From assembly GCA_963920575.1 (NCBI GenBank), contig OY986965.1:10368290-10432289 (forward strand): 64,000 nucleotides of DNA, given 5' to 3'. How positions within the stretch are numbered: the first letter of the stretch is position 1; every line of letters starts with the position of its first letter. Below the pieces are notes generated by a model, which had not been told where the DNA came from, did no database searches, and worked only from the letters and a program-made list of their open reading frames with translations. This DNA comes from Narthecium ossifragum. Its lineage: Eukaryota; Streptophyta; Magnoliopsida; Dioscoreales; Nartheciaceae. Both the position numbers and the translations under genes were made by a program. Positions 45,275 to 57,141 of this stretch are shown here, one piece after another.

Positions 45275-47600
45275 TGTCGCGCCCCGACCCACGAAAGCCC
45301 AACCGGGCCGAGCGATGCGAACCGGAACCTAACTAAATGCGGAAATAATAGCGAGGGGTTCCCTCTAACTTACTGGTTTCATTAAACAGTTCATAAGCAC
45401 CCTTGAATAATACAATAATTTCAAACCTCAACAAATATAATATAATATTCCAAAACCTCAAAGGGGTTTACAACAGTTTATACATCATACTCCCGTAGGA
45501 GATTAACTGTAACAAAAGTGGTAAAAAGATAATCACCGCTCCTCAAGCACTGCCAGACGCCGCCGCGCCACCAACACCTGCCCGGTAGGGGCCATTGAAG
45601 AAGTGCTAACGTCTGCACCTGCAAACGCAGCCCGGGTAGGAGTGAGCACTAAGTTCAGTAGGATTCTACACTATGACACACAGAAGGAAGAGGGAAACGC
45701 AAGAGTATTGCCCTCAAGTAAGACCTGGGTGTATACAGGGGCCCCATAACCCCACCGCGTGTCCCTGAGGCCCACAAACATGGTCGCACTCAGTAGCAGG
45801 AAACAACACTGCTGACCCACAAGTAGGGAAACGCACTGTAGGCGGGAAAAGGCACTGCTGAGTAGGCTACCCCTCTACTCAAGGGTCAACACAGTGGAAC
45901 ACTGGCTACACCTCAGCATCCGACTCAAGACCGACACGAACTCTATAATCATCAAGCAACATGTGTACCAGTAATCTAAGCTTATCATCAAGTTTGACTG
46001 GACACCACAATTCGAATCGAGTCCAAACTACCCAACCCCGGTCCTAGGGTTAAATCCGAGCTTCCAGTCTCGGGACGACCACCCACAGATCACCCACGCC
46101 TTAACCATGCAACTAATGCACAATAGAGAATGCATGTTATGAACATACACAAGTAAGAGAAATAGACATGCAACAGTATGATAAGCTGCATACAAGTCCA
46201 ACTGGATCGCTGCAGTGGTACTACCAACCGCTGCCAGCCGATCCGCAGCGGGTCCCGGCATTACAACGGTACCACGACCGTCAACCGCGACGGCCTGCAA
46301 CGGGAAGCAACATCGGAAACTTCGATGAACAGTAAAATATAATATGATATGTTTCGAACATATAATATTATATTAAAACAGCAAAAATCCTCTACTAGAG
46401 GCTAATTGGCTCCGTCGATCCGACATCCAAACGATGTCGGATTCTAGATCCAACTTAGTTTCTAGTAGATCAACATTCTGGGATCAACATATCCAAAATC
46501 TGGAAACATCCAATGGCTGGATTAATGGGAAAACACTAATCAAAACCGATAATCAAAACTAACTTACCAAAGCTTGCTGCAACGCAGCCCACCCGTACGA
46601 AAACCACAACAAATCGTAGGAAAATCAGAAAATTATGAAATCAGTTGGGTCTGAGAGTAAATTCAAAGATCTACAACTCTTATGCTCATTACAACCCAAG
46701 AACATACACGTACCGATCGGCAAACGCGCCGCAAACTGGCTGTTGATTAAACATGCATAAATCCTACTAAACTCTCAACTAAATTTCATGAAACTTAAAC
46801 CAGAAATTATACTAAGAAACATGCATCCAACAACACAAAGATCAGTAAGATCCAATGACTAGATTAAGAGAAACTCATTAAACTAACTCAGGTAGGTAGA
46901 AACCTACCGGAAACACTAATCCTCGGCTGATTCCCCGCTAAATAGCCGCTAACCAAGCAACTAAATCACACCAGGGATCTTCCTCATGTCGCCACGGATC
47001 CAACGAGCCTTCAAGTTCCCAAAATGGTGGCCGGAGGAGGAAGAACGGAGAAGAAGAAGAAGGCTGCCAGGAGAAACAGAGGAAGCAGAACCCGCGAGAA
47101 GAAGAAGAAAGAAGGAAGAAGAAGGAGAAGGAAGAAGAGGAAGAGAAGAGGAAGAAGAAGGAAGGGGAAGGCCGGGGAAGGAGGGGAAAAGGGGAAGGAG
47201 AGGAGAGGAAGTCCTCTCTTCTCCTGACAATGGAGGGTGACTACCACGACGACCGTCCTCTCCAAGCTCAACTGCCAGGACTTTCTGGCACAGAAGGATC
47301 GATCTTCTTCTCAAAGAAGATCGATCTTCTTAGCAAGAACGATCGATCTCCTCACAAGGAAGATCGATCCCCTTTGCCCAGAAAGCAAAACTTGGGCTAA
47401 AACACAAGCCCAAGCTCAGATCTTCCGATCCTGGGTCCACCTAACCATTCTAATCAAACACTAACGCAATTTACCAAATTGCCTTTGTGGTACAAGAAAC
47501 AATACGATCCACCGGATCGCGCGCTCGACGCGAAATAAGCAAACGAGCCACGGGCCCGACCCAGCCGGTCGACCTAGGTGTAGAGGAACAGGTCCTCACA
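45275..47600 (-). mobile_element. solo LTR, family C, nested in the family B LTR
   Basis: TGTCGCGCCCCGACCCACG to GGTCCTCACA on the plus strand, 2326 bp. The flanks (ATCGC left, TCCTG right) do not form a convincing TSD, unlike its relatives. It has a GA-rich tract at about 47035-47200. Confidence 0.8.
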
Positions 47601-47885
47601 TCCTGTCAAGGAGAGGTGATCGATCTTCCCTTTCGAGGGAGATCGATCCTCCTTAAGAGGCTCACTGCCTGGGGAGGAGGGATCGATCTTCTTTCACAAG
47701 AAGATCGATCTTCCTCAAAATGGTGTTCTATCTAGGGAAGAAGGATCGATTTTCTAGCACTAGAAGATCGATCTTCCTCAAACACACCCTCTGTCAAGAA
47801 GAGGATCGATCTTCTTCAGACGGAGAAGAACACTAACAAATGAAAGATCGATCTTCTTCCCAAAGAAGATCGATCCTTCATATGT
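47290..47885. repeat. AAGATCGATCTT palindrome clusters
   Basis: Repeated GATCGATC palindromes, often with AAG/CTT flanks, occur in the end of the family C LTR (47296-47375) and again in the flanking family B LTR (47618-47880). Two different families thus carry the same motif side by side. Confidence 0.85.
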
Positions 47886-48856
47886 CGACAGGAAAGATGA
47901 ATAGTGTCAGAAATCAATTTTCTTAGATTTAACCTATCAAAACATATCGAAATCAAACCAAACTTGGTAGGCAGGTGCAATTGGATATGGGGAATCTAAT
48001 GACACTAAGAAATCCAACTTTGGATGATCAAATCCTCCGAATTAAATCAAATTTCCCGTAAGCCGACAAAACCGATGAAAAACTGAATTTGTTGGATTTG
48101 ATCTATCAAACGGTGATGGAATCCATTCAAACTTTGCATGAAGGTCTATTTGATGGTGGGGAATCCATTCATGCAATGAAAACCAAACTTAGATCATGAA
48201 ATATCAGATCTGAGTCCAACCCCGTCGAAAAACAGACAAAAATACGAAATATGTCCGAAAGAATACAGAATTGAAACCATAGCTAGCTTCTAAACATGCT
48301 AAGGAATGAGAATACCGAAAATCAAAACATTCCAATGCACACAACAGCCACAAATCATAAAAAGGCGATCCTAGGGTTACCAACTCATAGGAATTGGGTA
48401 GAAACATCTACATGTATAGACGTGCAGGCGATCTACGAGATTCTCGCCTATGATCGCCACGGATCCACGCCAAAAATCCATAGCCCCAAGCTCCAAGCAC
48501 CAGCCGACAGTCCAAGGGAGTAGAGAGAGAGGAGAGAGGAGAGAAGAGAAAAGAAAGAGAAGAGAGAGAAAAGAAAGAGCTTAAATAGAAAACCGGAATC
48601 GATCACAGCCGTCCGATTCGATCTCTCCCGATCGAGCTCCGATCTTCCGATCGGAAGCACCCTTAAGGTTCTAATCAATCAAAGGCAGTGTGTGCAACGC
48701 GGGTGTGAAACTGGCCACCATGGAGAATATTTACCAAAATGCCACTGGGGTCAAAAACAGCGATGCGATCAACCGATCGCATCCCAAGGCCAACCGAGCC
48801 AAACCATAAAACCGGACCCTCGACGTAACGTGGTCGGACCGGGTCCTCACATGAGG

Positions 48857-48929
48857 CATATGGAAACGAACTCTGCAACATACCTCTTCATCCCGCGCTT
48901 CCAAAACTTTCGGTGTAGGTTGTGGTACA
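48857..48929 (-). pseudogene. element A integrase, HHCC finger fragment
   Basis: The minus strand reads FWKRGMKRYVAEFVSICL, the part of the HHCC finger just before the Cys pair. It is joined by TSD logic to 42089 on one side and 52127 on the other. Confidence 0.88.
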
Positions 48930-49707
48930 TGTCGCGCCCCGGCCCGGAAGACCCACCGGGACCGGGACACGAGGGGGGGTTTCCTACATCTACTAACAGC
49001 AACTGGCGGAAACAGTTACAACAAGCAGTAAGAGGACAGAAGTAAATCTAACAACTCCTATTATTACAAAACTGTACATAAGATAGAGTTACAACAAGAT
49101 TTACATAAACAGTCCTTAAGTACAACATATGATATAAAGCTCATAAAAGGGTTACATCATCAGTAGTCTCCTGGAAAGCACAGCAGAAACCATCCTGGCC
49201 CTCAAACATGCCCTGACGTTGACGCTCTACCGCAGGACGAGCAACTGGGGCCCACCGCGGGTGAGCTGGTACCTGCACCTGCAAACGCCGCCCGGGTAGG
49301 AGTGAGCACTAAGCTCAGTAGGGTTCTACTCTACGTCACACACAAGGAAGGGGAAACTGTAACTAAACTAACTATGTGCCAAGTACCGAGGCCTGCGAAG
49401 GACCCCATAAATCCCGTCAATAACCCGAAGGGTACCTGTCCCAAAGTACATCCCTCCGACAGCCACTGCTTAGGGTGGACCTCCTCCGACAATCCTTGAC
49501 ACAAGGTGGACACGGACGATACCAGTAGGACACCCTTCTCCAAGCGGGACCTCCACACTTGGTGGAACAACTGTGGTTATGACAACCAGCTCTCAATACT
49601 CCAAGCAACAAAGCTAACACTACCCCAAACAGCAGGCTAACAGAACTACAGTCAAACCCTAGGCATCTAATGCACAATCAACAATACATGCAACAGTTTA
49701 TACTAAA

Positions 49708-49915
49708 CATTCCCGAGGTTCATGACTCCCTCAGTTAACCACAGAGCGATAAAGGATCAAGCGCATAACCCATGGCCCAATTATACTAAGCATTCCCGAG
49801 GGTTCATGACTCCCCCGGTTAACCACAAAGCGATAAAGGATCAAGGGCATAACCCATGGCGCATTTATACTAAGCATTCCCGAGGGTTCATGACTCCCCC
49901 TGTTAACCATAAAGC
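49708..49915. repeat. tandem repeat, period 83-84 bp, about 2.5 copies
   Basis: CATTCCCGAGGGTTCATGAC-type units begin at 49708, 49791 and 49875, inside the family C LTR. Each contains AAAGGATCAAG and CATAACCCATGG. Confidence 0.88.
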
Positions 49916-50999
49916 GGTAACAAACAACAGTTATATAAGTAGCATACAAGTCAACCGGATCGCTGCAGCGGTACTACCAACTGCTGCCAGTCAATTATCA
50001 GCGAGTCCCGGCATTATGACAGTACCCCGACCGTCAACCGTGGACTCCTGCAACAGGGATGTAACCCCGAAACCGTTGATGAACAGTAAAAATATAATAT
50101 TATAATCTGAACATATAATATTATATCTAAAACACCAAACATTCTCTACATAGCAGCTAGTTGGCCCCTTCGATCCGACATCCAAAAGATGTCGGATTCG
50201 AGATCCAACTTAGAATCCAGTAGATCTATATGCCGGGATCAATATACCCAAAATCCAGAAACATCCAACGGTTCGATTAACAGGAAAACACTAATCAAAA
50301 CCGCTAATCAAACTAACTTACCAATTACTTGCTGCAACGCAGCCCCCCAGTAATCAATTCATAACAAATCGTAGGAAAATCGGAAAAATATGAAATAAGC
50401 TGGAATGGAAAGTAAACTAAGAGACCTACAACTCTTATTCTCATCACAACCCAAGAACATGCACGTACTGGCCGGAAAACTCGCCGCAAGCCGGCTGTTC
50501 TTCAAGAACAGCAGAAACCAGAAAATCCGAGATTAATCATGCATAAATCATACTAAAATCTCAACCAAAGATCATGAAACTTATACCAGAAATTCTATTA
50601 GGCAAGATGCATCTAACAACACAAAGATCAACCAAATCTAACGGCTAGATTAAGAGAAACCCATTAAACAACATCAGTAAGTAGAAACCTACCGGGAACG
50701 CTAATCCTCGGCTGATTCCCCGCTAAACGACCGCTAACCAAGCAACTAAACCACACCAGGGATCTTCCTCATGCCGCCACGGATCCAACGAGCTTTTAAA
50801 CTCCCAAAACGGTGGCCGGAGGAGGAAGAACGGCGAAGAAGAAGGAGCTGCCGGAAGAAAACAGAGCAAGCAGAGCTTGCAGGAAGAAGAAGGAAAGAAG
50901 AAGAGAAGAGAAGAGAAGGAAGAGAAGAGGCCGGGGAAAGCAGGGAAGGCCGGGGAAAAGCGAAATCAGAGGAGAGGAAGTCTCTGATACGAGTCGATC

Positions 51000-51990
51000 C
51001 GACTCGACCAACTGGATCCGAACCCAGAAGAGGAACCAAACTGGTTCAGCCTCTTTCCTAGTTTGACTTGGACTTCCCTAGTTCAAACTAGAGTATTTAA
51101 TTAGGATTTATTATTATTCTTTTATTGAGTCCTAGTTGATTGTTAGGAATTAATTAAGAGTCCCTTTTGAGTTAGGAAGTTGAGTTGAGTCAGAAACCTT
51201 ATTACTTGCTAATTAAGCAAGGGGGTTTTCTAGTGGATTAGGACTCTGTCAAGGTCTCTATAAAAGGACCTTAGTAGTTTTGTATTAGGGAATGCATGAG
51301 ATGAATGATTAAGAATAGTTGATAGATTATCATAGGAGTAGAATATCATAGGAGTAGAGATAATATAGCTTCCACCAGATATCTACCATAGATCCACCTT
51401 CTTACCCGTCGGTCATCTTCTCCGCAGCCGGCACCGCCTCCACCGAAATTTCTCTCTCCCCGTAAATTTCTCTCTCCTCCACGTCAGCGCCACGTCATCG
51501 TCACTGTTCATCTTCTTCCTCTCTCCCGTACCCTAGCTACCGCCGGCATCCTTCCCGTTCTCTCTCCAGCCACCCCCGCTACCACATAAACCCGCCATCG
51601 TCTTCCCCTACCTCCCACGACTCCGGTCATACCCTTCCCGTCGTCCTTCACCGTCTCCCACAGCCAACCCGACCTCCGTCCCCATCGCCGTCATCCCGTG
51701 CCCAACCCAGATCTCACTCCCAGATCCCTCCAAAGTAGCCCGCAGACCTTCCTAGACCATATCACGACGTCCTAAGCCATCCCTGAGCCTCCCCGTCGTC
51801 CCCGACGCCGGTGAACCCAAATCCTACCGCCGTCGACCTCTACATCCCGCCGATCTAGCCATCTCTCGACCGATCCGAGCCGGTAGATCTCATCCCCACC
51901 TCCAGGCGACCCTTCCTGGAAGTATCCCGACCGCCGCCGCCGCTCCTACGCCGGTCCAAGATCCAAATTAAAAACCCCCTAAGCGGATCT
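51000..51990. other. foreign-looking stretch inside the family C LTR
   Basis: It replaces LTR sequence seen in other copies. The left half is AT-rich with a TATA-like TCTATAAAAGGACC (about 51259-51272). A TGTTAGGAATTAATTAAGAG start at 51139 is copia-LTR-like. The right half (about 51400-51960) is C-rich with CTCTCTCC and CCGCCG runs. No TSD found. Confidence 0.5.
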
Positions 51991-52126
51991 AGTCAAACAC
52001 AAACATAAATCAGAGGTTGCGAGCGCACACGCGGGTAAGAAACGAAGTGACAAGGCGTAATTTACCAAATTGCCCTTGTGGTCAACAACGAGCTACAGGA
52101 ATAGAGGGACAGGTCCTCACAGTACA

Positions 52127-52600
52127 TCTTGGTGCTCCCGGGATGAATTGCAGAGCTGGAGTGATGGAACTCGTGAAGAAAGTCCTCCCTCAATACTGGG
52201 TCAGTTGACACTGCAACACTGCCGCTGAAATGTAGGCCACCATCCGCTGAAACTGTCCAGCACTCGATCATGTGCCCGGTGCTAACCGTTGCACGGATCT
52301 CCACAAGCTCTAGATCTCTTCTTTGTGCCTCTATCACCCTCGCCAGAAGAATTGGGATGCTGCGAACATCATACAGGAAACCACTTGATGCATGGTCCTC
52401 GAAGTCGAGCCCGAACTGACTAACGGTCTCCATCGCCTGCCACTGTCATCCCGACAACCCTACCAAAATTGCTCTAGTGTCTCTGGCCTGTCTACTTAGT
52501 GCATCTGCCATGACATTTGCCTTACCAGGGTGGTAATGCAACTGGAAGTTATAGTCCTCTAGTAACTCCATCCACCGGCGTTGCCTGAGGTTGAGGTCAC
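52127..52600 (-). pseudogene. element A: end of RNase H and RNase H-integrase linker
   Basis: [17 protein letters not shown] and [17 protein letters not shown] (last RNase H Asp) are followed after a stop by IPILLARVIEAQRRDLELV, CWTVSADGGLHFSGSVAV and AIHPGSTKMY. The same linker occurs in element E at 17107-17220. Confidence 0.9.
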
Positions 52601-54010
52601 TGATGGCTTGCAAACATATTGTTAAATCCGATGCAAACTCAATCAAAAATAGAATTTATAAACCCTTATTCAAAATGCTAAACTATGGGGTAGAATAGTG
52701 ATGAAATACGGGATCGAACCACAGGGAAAACTTTGATTACGAAGGAGAAACCAGAATTAAATCTCGGAACTCTAAACCTAAAGCGAAAAGTATTGATTTG
52801 GGTTTTCGAAACTTATTAATTAAAACTAATTAAGAAAGCGATGTAAAAAGATTGAAATATATTAATGAGAGAAGATCTAGGGATTACTCAATCCACTTTA
52901 GTTTCACTTCCCGTACTCTCTAGTTATCCTCTTGTTTCCTTATTTAGACATTATAGATTCACGGCTTCTTAAGTTTACATGAATCCCTAAAAGAAGGTGA
53001 GTGTTTTTCAAAGGCATATTTTGTCTTCGATTAGCATAGATTGTCTTTGGGGTAACCTTAACACAAGCTATCGTCACTAAGCATAAAATATCTCATCAGT
53101 TATTCACAAACCACATCAAAACTATCCTATAGATCTCTACCATCAATCACCGAAATCAGATTGGACTAAAAGTACGTCAAGGAACTCTATTCCCTCAACT
53201 GTTTTATCATTAAACCAAATCTATAAGATCATGCCTAGTATAAAAATACAAGATTCAATTAGAAAAATACAAGGAAGATATAGTTGAGCTCATCTTTGTG
53301 ATGGAAGCCATAGATTCGATGAAGAACGATTGGGATCCACGTCGCGGCTTCATCTTCTCCAGAGAATCTTCCAAACCCTAATTCTCTCTTTTCTCTCTAT
53401 GGGGCCCTCCAATTTCGGCCAGCAAACACCTTCTTATAGGTGTATTCCCGGAATTAGGGTTATGGCTAAGTTGGACTCCTACTACAACTCGGGTTCCTCA
53501 GATTAATTCTTGGTTGTCCTATTCTGGTCACAACTGGGTCCAATCAAGCCTGAATTTGGAGACGTGCTCAACATGAAAGATATATATTAGGAAGTCTTCT
53601 ATCCTATTCTGAAGATTTTACATTATTTTAACTTATATAGAATATTTTGTGAATATTCTTCTAAAATTCGACGGACCAATTTCTCAGCATCTGAATATCT
53701 TCATAGTCTTCAAAACTGGTATTAATCTGTCAGGAATCTCGCAATGTGTCCAACATGAAAGTTTTTCTTCTTGATGTCTTATAGAATTCCTCGAAATTTC
53801 AGGAATTTAGAATTTATCTGAAGAATTTGAAGAATTCTTTTCAAACTGCTAGCGGAGCGGCGTAATTTCTACATATTAGTCCTTTTCTATATTTTCTAAC
53901 TTGAATCTTCATTAAACCTGAAATCAACTGACAAACTATCAAATACAAGCACTCTCGGGTTAAAAAATGTAAATTAAGGGGTTTAAGTTTGAATATTTAG
54001 TGACTCATCA
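52601..54010 (-). mobile_element. solo LTR (Athila/Tat-like), inserted in the element A RNase H
   Basis: The plus strand starts TGATGGCTTGCAAACATATT and ends TTTAGTGACTCATCA. TSD GTCAC (52596-52600) versus GTTAC (54011-54015). Taking it out makes the RNase H frame continuous. 1410 bp. Confidence 0.9.
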
Positions 54011-54490
54011 GTTACATTTAGAGAAAACATGCATCAAGCTCTTGTGATCCGAGTACACCTAGAATTGCTCGTCGTAGAGGTAATGCTGCCACGTGTTTAG
54101 CGCAAAGACAACTGCTGCCAGCTCTAAATGATGGACAGTGTAGGTCCTCTCCTGGGTCTTCAGTTGTGTAGAACCATAGGTCACTACATGGCCCTCCTGC
54201 ATCAGCATGCAGCCTAGACCTTCTCCACTAGCGTCACAATACACGATGTAACCGACGTCTCGCTTTGGGACTATCAAGATCGGTGCCCACCTCGTCAGCC
54301 TGGTCCGCTACTCTACGAAGGCCTGCTGGCAAGCATCGTCCCAAATGAATGGGACCACCTTCTGGGTCAATTTGGTCAACGGCTCTGCAACTCTGGAAAA
54401 GTCCCTGAAAAACCTTATGTAGTAGATCATACAGACGCTTTCGACCACACAAGGTTGGCAGAAAAGTAATACATTTCAGAAGCGACATAT
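54011..54490 (-). pseudogene. element A RNase H domain and end of RT
   Basis: IVYCDASGEGLGCMLMQEG (first Asp), YTVHHLELAAVVFALNTWQH (Glu) and YSDHKSLMHVF (Asp) are typical of gypsy RNase H. A frameshifted RT tail (PFIWDDACQQAF) lies upstream at about 54340. The sequence stops matching at about 54490. Confidence 0.88.
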
Positions 54491-54639
54491 GTTGGAGTCA
54501 CAATTGGTGATAAAGTGTTCTTAAGGATGATTCCATGCAGAGATCTAGTTAGTTTTGACATCAAAGGTAAGTTAGTATCGAGGTTTGGTGGCACTTTTGA
54601 GATATTGGAGCGTGGTAGAGACTCACCCTACCTTTCATG
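54491..54639 (+). pseudogene. element F integrase C-terminal piece, first part
   Basis: VGDKVFLRMIPCRDLVSFDI and KGKLVSRFGGTFEILERGRD correspond to the VGDKVFL..GKLSPRFVGPFEILERVG motif of gypsy integrases. It is broken at 54639 by an LTR-like insertion. Confidence 0.82.
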
Positions 54640-55100
54640 TGTTGGAATTTTCTTGATTGTGTTTCCATTAATTGTTAGTTAATTTTGGTTTTATTAAAAC
54701 CGGACTGAATACCAGATTCAATGAGATAGGCTCGATAAGTCTACTATTGTTAATTCATCAAATTTATGGGCTTGAGCACACCATATTTTGTTTATGTGGT
54801 TGAGACTGCTAAGTGTAGGCCTAATTCTAGTTCTGTTAGAGTTTCAGTTCTAGTTGAATTCAATGTTTTCTCTTGATGGGAGAACTCACTAGGTGTCTAT
54901 AAATAGGCTAAGTCCCCTCTCCACTCTTCATATTTTATTATTAATTTCTGGCTTGCCCCATTGAGAGTCATCTGGTTGAGAAGAGGAGAAGGAGATGAAG
55001 TCCTAGACCTGATCATCTATGGCGATCAACACATGTATGATTTACTTTTAATTATGGTGTTATAATATTTATATATGAGATCCTTGGATTTAATCTTAGT
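54640..55100 (+). mobile_element. probable solo LTR, copia-like
   Basis: Starts TGTTGGAATTTTCTTG and is flanked by TCATG at 54635-54639 and 55101-55105. A TATA box CTATAAATAGG lies at 54898-54908. The 3' end does not read CA, so the exact end or family is uncertain; the length (461 bp) fits a copia LTR. Confidence 0.6.
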
Positions 55101-55105
55101 TCATG

Positions 55106-55531
55106 TACCTGTGTTGAGGAGACGTCGTTCAGTTTCGTCATGCACAATCAGATTCGGTGATTCGAGCTTGAGCCAGATACATTACACAAAGAGCAGCCAG
55201 ATCTGGTCCTTGGCGGGAGAAATTGGTCTTGAGAGACAAGACGGTTCCGTTGGCTTAGTCCTCTAGAGGCGCATAGGTGTTGAAGGGGGTGGCTTGGGAG
55301 CACTGGGAGAGCATGTGCAGAGAGTGCCTCAAGTGGTTCTTACCCCAAGGTATATCTCCTGTGTTATGTGGCCGTTGTGTGCATTGGTGCTCAGTGTTAT
55401 GTGGTTACTCGGCTTGTGAGCTCGCTAACCCTCTTCTCTTGTGCATGTGTGCTTTGTTTCTGCTCTGTTGTTTTTGGCCCTACCCTTACTGAATTTCGAG
55501 AAAGAAATTCCTTTAAGGGTGATATATAAGT
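55106..55531 (+). pseudogene. element F pol tail and pre-LTR segment
   Basis: It parallels 34261-34557 of element E: a RQDGSVGLVL-like stretch, then a GLGALGEH stretch and a non-coding segment. AATTTCGAGAAAGAAATTCC lies just before the LTR. Confidence 0.6.
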
Positions 55532-55627
55532 TGTGAGGACCAGTACCTCGAACCTAGTCCGATCGCGTTAGGTCGAGGGCCCGGCATGATTGGTTTGGCT
55601 CGGTTGGCCTTATTGAACAATCGCGTC
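55532..55627 (+). repeat. element F 3' LTR, first piece
   Basis: TGTGAGGACCAGTACCTCG start. Broken at 55627 by a family C LTR. The LTR resumes at 60215, with part of its sequence lost in between. Confidence 0.78.
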
Positions 55628-57141
55628 TGTCGCGCCCCGACCCGCGAAAGCCCAACCGGGTCGGGTGACGCGAACCGGAACCTACCGAAACGTGAAAAAT
55701 TTTGGCGAGGGTTCCCTCTAACCTATTGGTCTCCCTAAACAATTCAGCAAAACACCCTCAATTAAAAGACAATAATTAAGCAAACCTCGAACCTAAGATT
55801 ACAATCCCGAAAGAGTTTAATATACATATCCTCGAAGAGGGGAAGATCCAAATACAACATTTATATAAACACTCCCGTAGAAGACTAACTAACATAGGGT
55901 TCAAAAGCAGTAAAAGATCGCCACCTCTCAGACTCTGTATGGAGCCGCCACACCGCCGACCAACTGCCCGGTAGGGGTCACCAAAGAGAAGCTAACGCCT
56001 GCACTTGCAAAACGCAGGCAAGGGTAGGAGTGAGCAACTAAGCTCAGCAGGGAAACTACACTACGACACACAGAAGGAAACGTAACAGTGTCGCCCTCAA
56101 GTATGACCTGGATGTATACAGAGGTCCTATAACCCCACCGCGTGTCCCTGAGGTCCACAATCATGGTCTCCCAGAAGAACTGGTCACATGACAGGTCATA
56201 CTCAGTAAGCAGGAACTAGCACTACTGGCCCACAAGCAGGGAACGGCACTGCACGCGGGAAATGGCACCGCTGAGTAGTCAACCTCTCTACTCAAGGGTC
56301 AACACAGTGGGACACCGGCTACACCTCAGCATCCGACTCAAGGCCGACACGACCTCTACAATCATCAAGCAACAGGTGTACCAGTCATCTAGGTCTATCA
56401 TCGAATTCAAACCGGGTCTAAACTACCCAACCCCGGTCCTAGGGCTAAATCCGAGCTTCCAGCCTCGGGACGGCGACCCACAGATCGCCCACGCCCTAAC
56501 CATGCAACTAATGCACAACAGAGATGCATGCGTTGAACATACACATAGAGCACAGTTGAAGCATGCAACAGTATGTGATGATAGCATAACACGGTCTGGG
56601 CTCGGCACACTGCCGGCCCGGGGTGGTTAACAGATATTTAAGGTCTAGAATTGCTGCGGTGGTACACCACCAACTGCCAGCCAATTCACTAGCAACCTAC
56701 ATAGGGAAGCAGCTCCGCAAAAAATAGAGACAAACCACGCAGATAAAAGCCCTCGGCGCTCGCCGGCATGTAAGGCTAAGGAAAGCTGTAGGGCCACTCG
56801 CCCGCTTATTCTAAACACCTCAGGAGTCATCACTCTCCTGGTTCACCACTGCCCCTAATATGGGGCTAGCATACTTAAGAGTATGTACAAGATATAAAGC
56901 TATAAGGAAAACTATACATACAAAGCCCCGCTGGCAAAACCAAGAAAATCCCTCTCTGTCCTCAAAGGATCGATCCTTTCCCTAATTAAGGATCGATCTT
57001 CTCAGTAACAGAGAGCCTTCCCTTCCTGTCGAGCCAAAGAAGATCGATCCTTCCTTCCAAGAAGATCGATAATCCTCGCGACAGAGGGCACCCCTCTTGC
57101 TGCGCTAAGGAAGATCGATTCTTACTCCTAGGAAGATCGAT
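55628..57141 (-). mobile_element. partial family C LTR, broken by a Cassandra element
   Basis: Starts TGTCGCGCCCCGACCCGCG on the plus strand and follows the other family C copies. The end with GGTCCTCACA is missing; sequence stops at the Cassandra insertion. GATCGATCC palindromes lie at 56968-57140. Confidence 0.82.

Larger units (their letters stand above)
42095..48851 (-). mobile_element. solo LTR, family B, inserted in the element A integrase
   Basis: The plus strand starts TGTCACACCCCGACCCAG and ends GACCGGGTCCTCACA. Perfect TSD TGAGG at 42090-42094 and 48852-48856. It is interrupted by LTRs at 42653-44225 and 45275-47600; net length about 2.85 kb. Same family as the LTR of element A and the copy at 57605-60168. 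Confidence 0.9.
48930..52121 (-). mobile_element. solo LTR, family C, inserted in the element A integrase
   Basis: TGTCGCGCCCCGGCCCGG to GGTCCTCACA on the plus strand. Perfect TSD GTACA at 48925-48929 and 52122-52126. At 3192 bp it is longer than its relatives because of an unrelated stretch at about 51000-51990. Confidence 0.9.
12240..54490 (-). mobile_element. element A: decayed Ty3/gypsy (chromovirus-type), host of the insertion nest
   Basis: Pol pieces in minus-strand order are 54490-54011 (RNase H), 52600-52127, 48929-48857, 42089-41274 (integrase) and 13595-13182 (C-terminus). They are split by insertions at 13596-41268, 42095-48851, 48930-52121 and 52601-54010. At each of these breakpoints, taking out the insert plus one TSD copy makes the reading frame continuous (apart from older stops). 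Gag, protease, most of RT and the 5' LTR are absent: the element ends at about 54490 against element F in the opposite orientation. Domain order RT-RNase H-integrase and the linker motifs place it in Ty3/gypsy. Confidence 0.85.

Noticed and set aside
49722..50105. Frame of 127 codons with a repeated VNHKAIKD peptide
   Set aside because: Explained by the 83-84-bp tandem repeat in a solo LTR; the repeat length happens to keep the frame locally.
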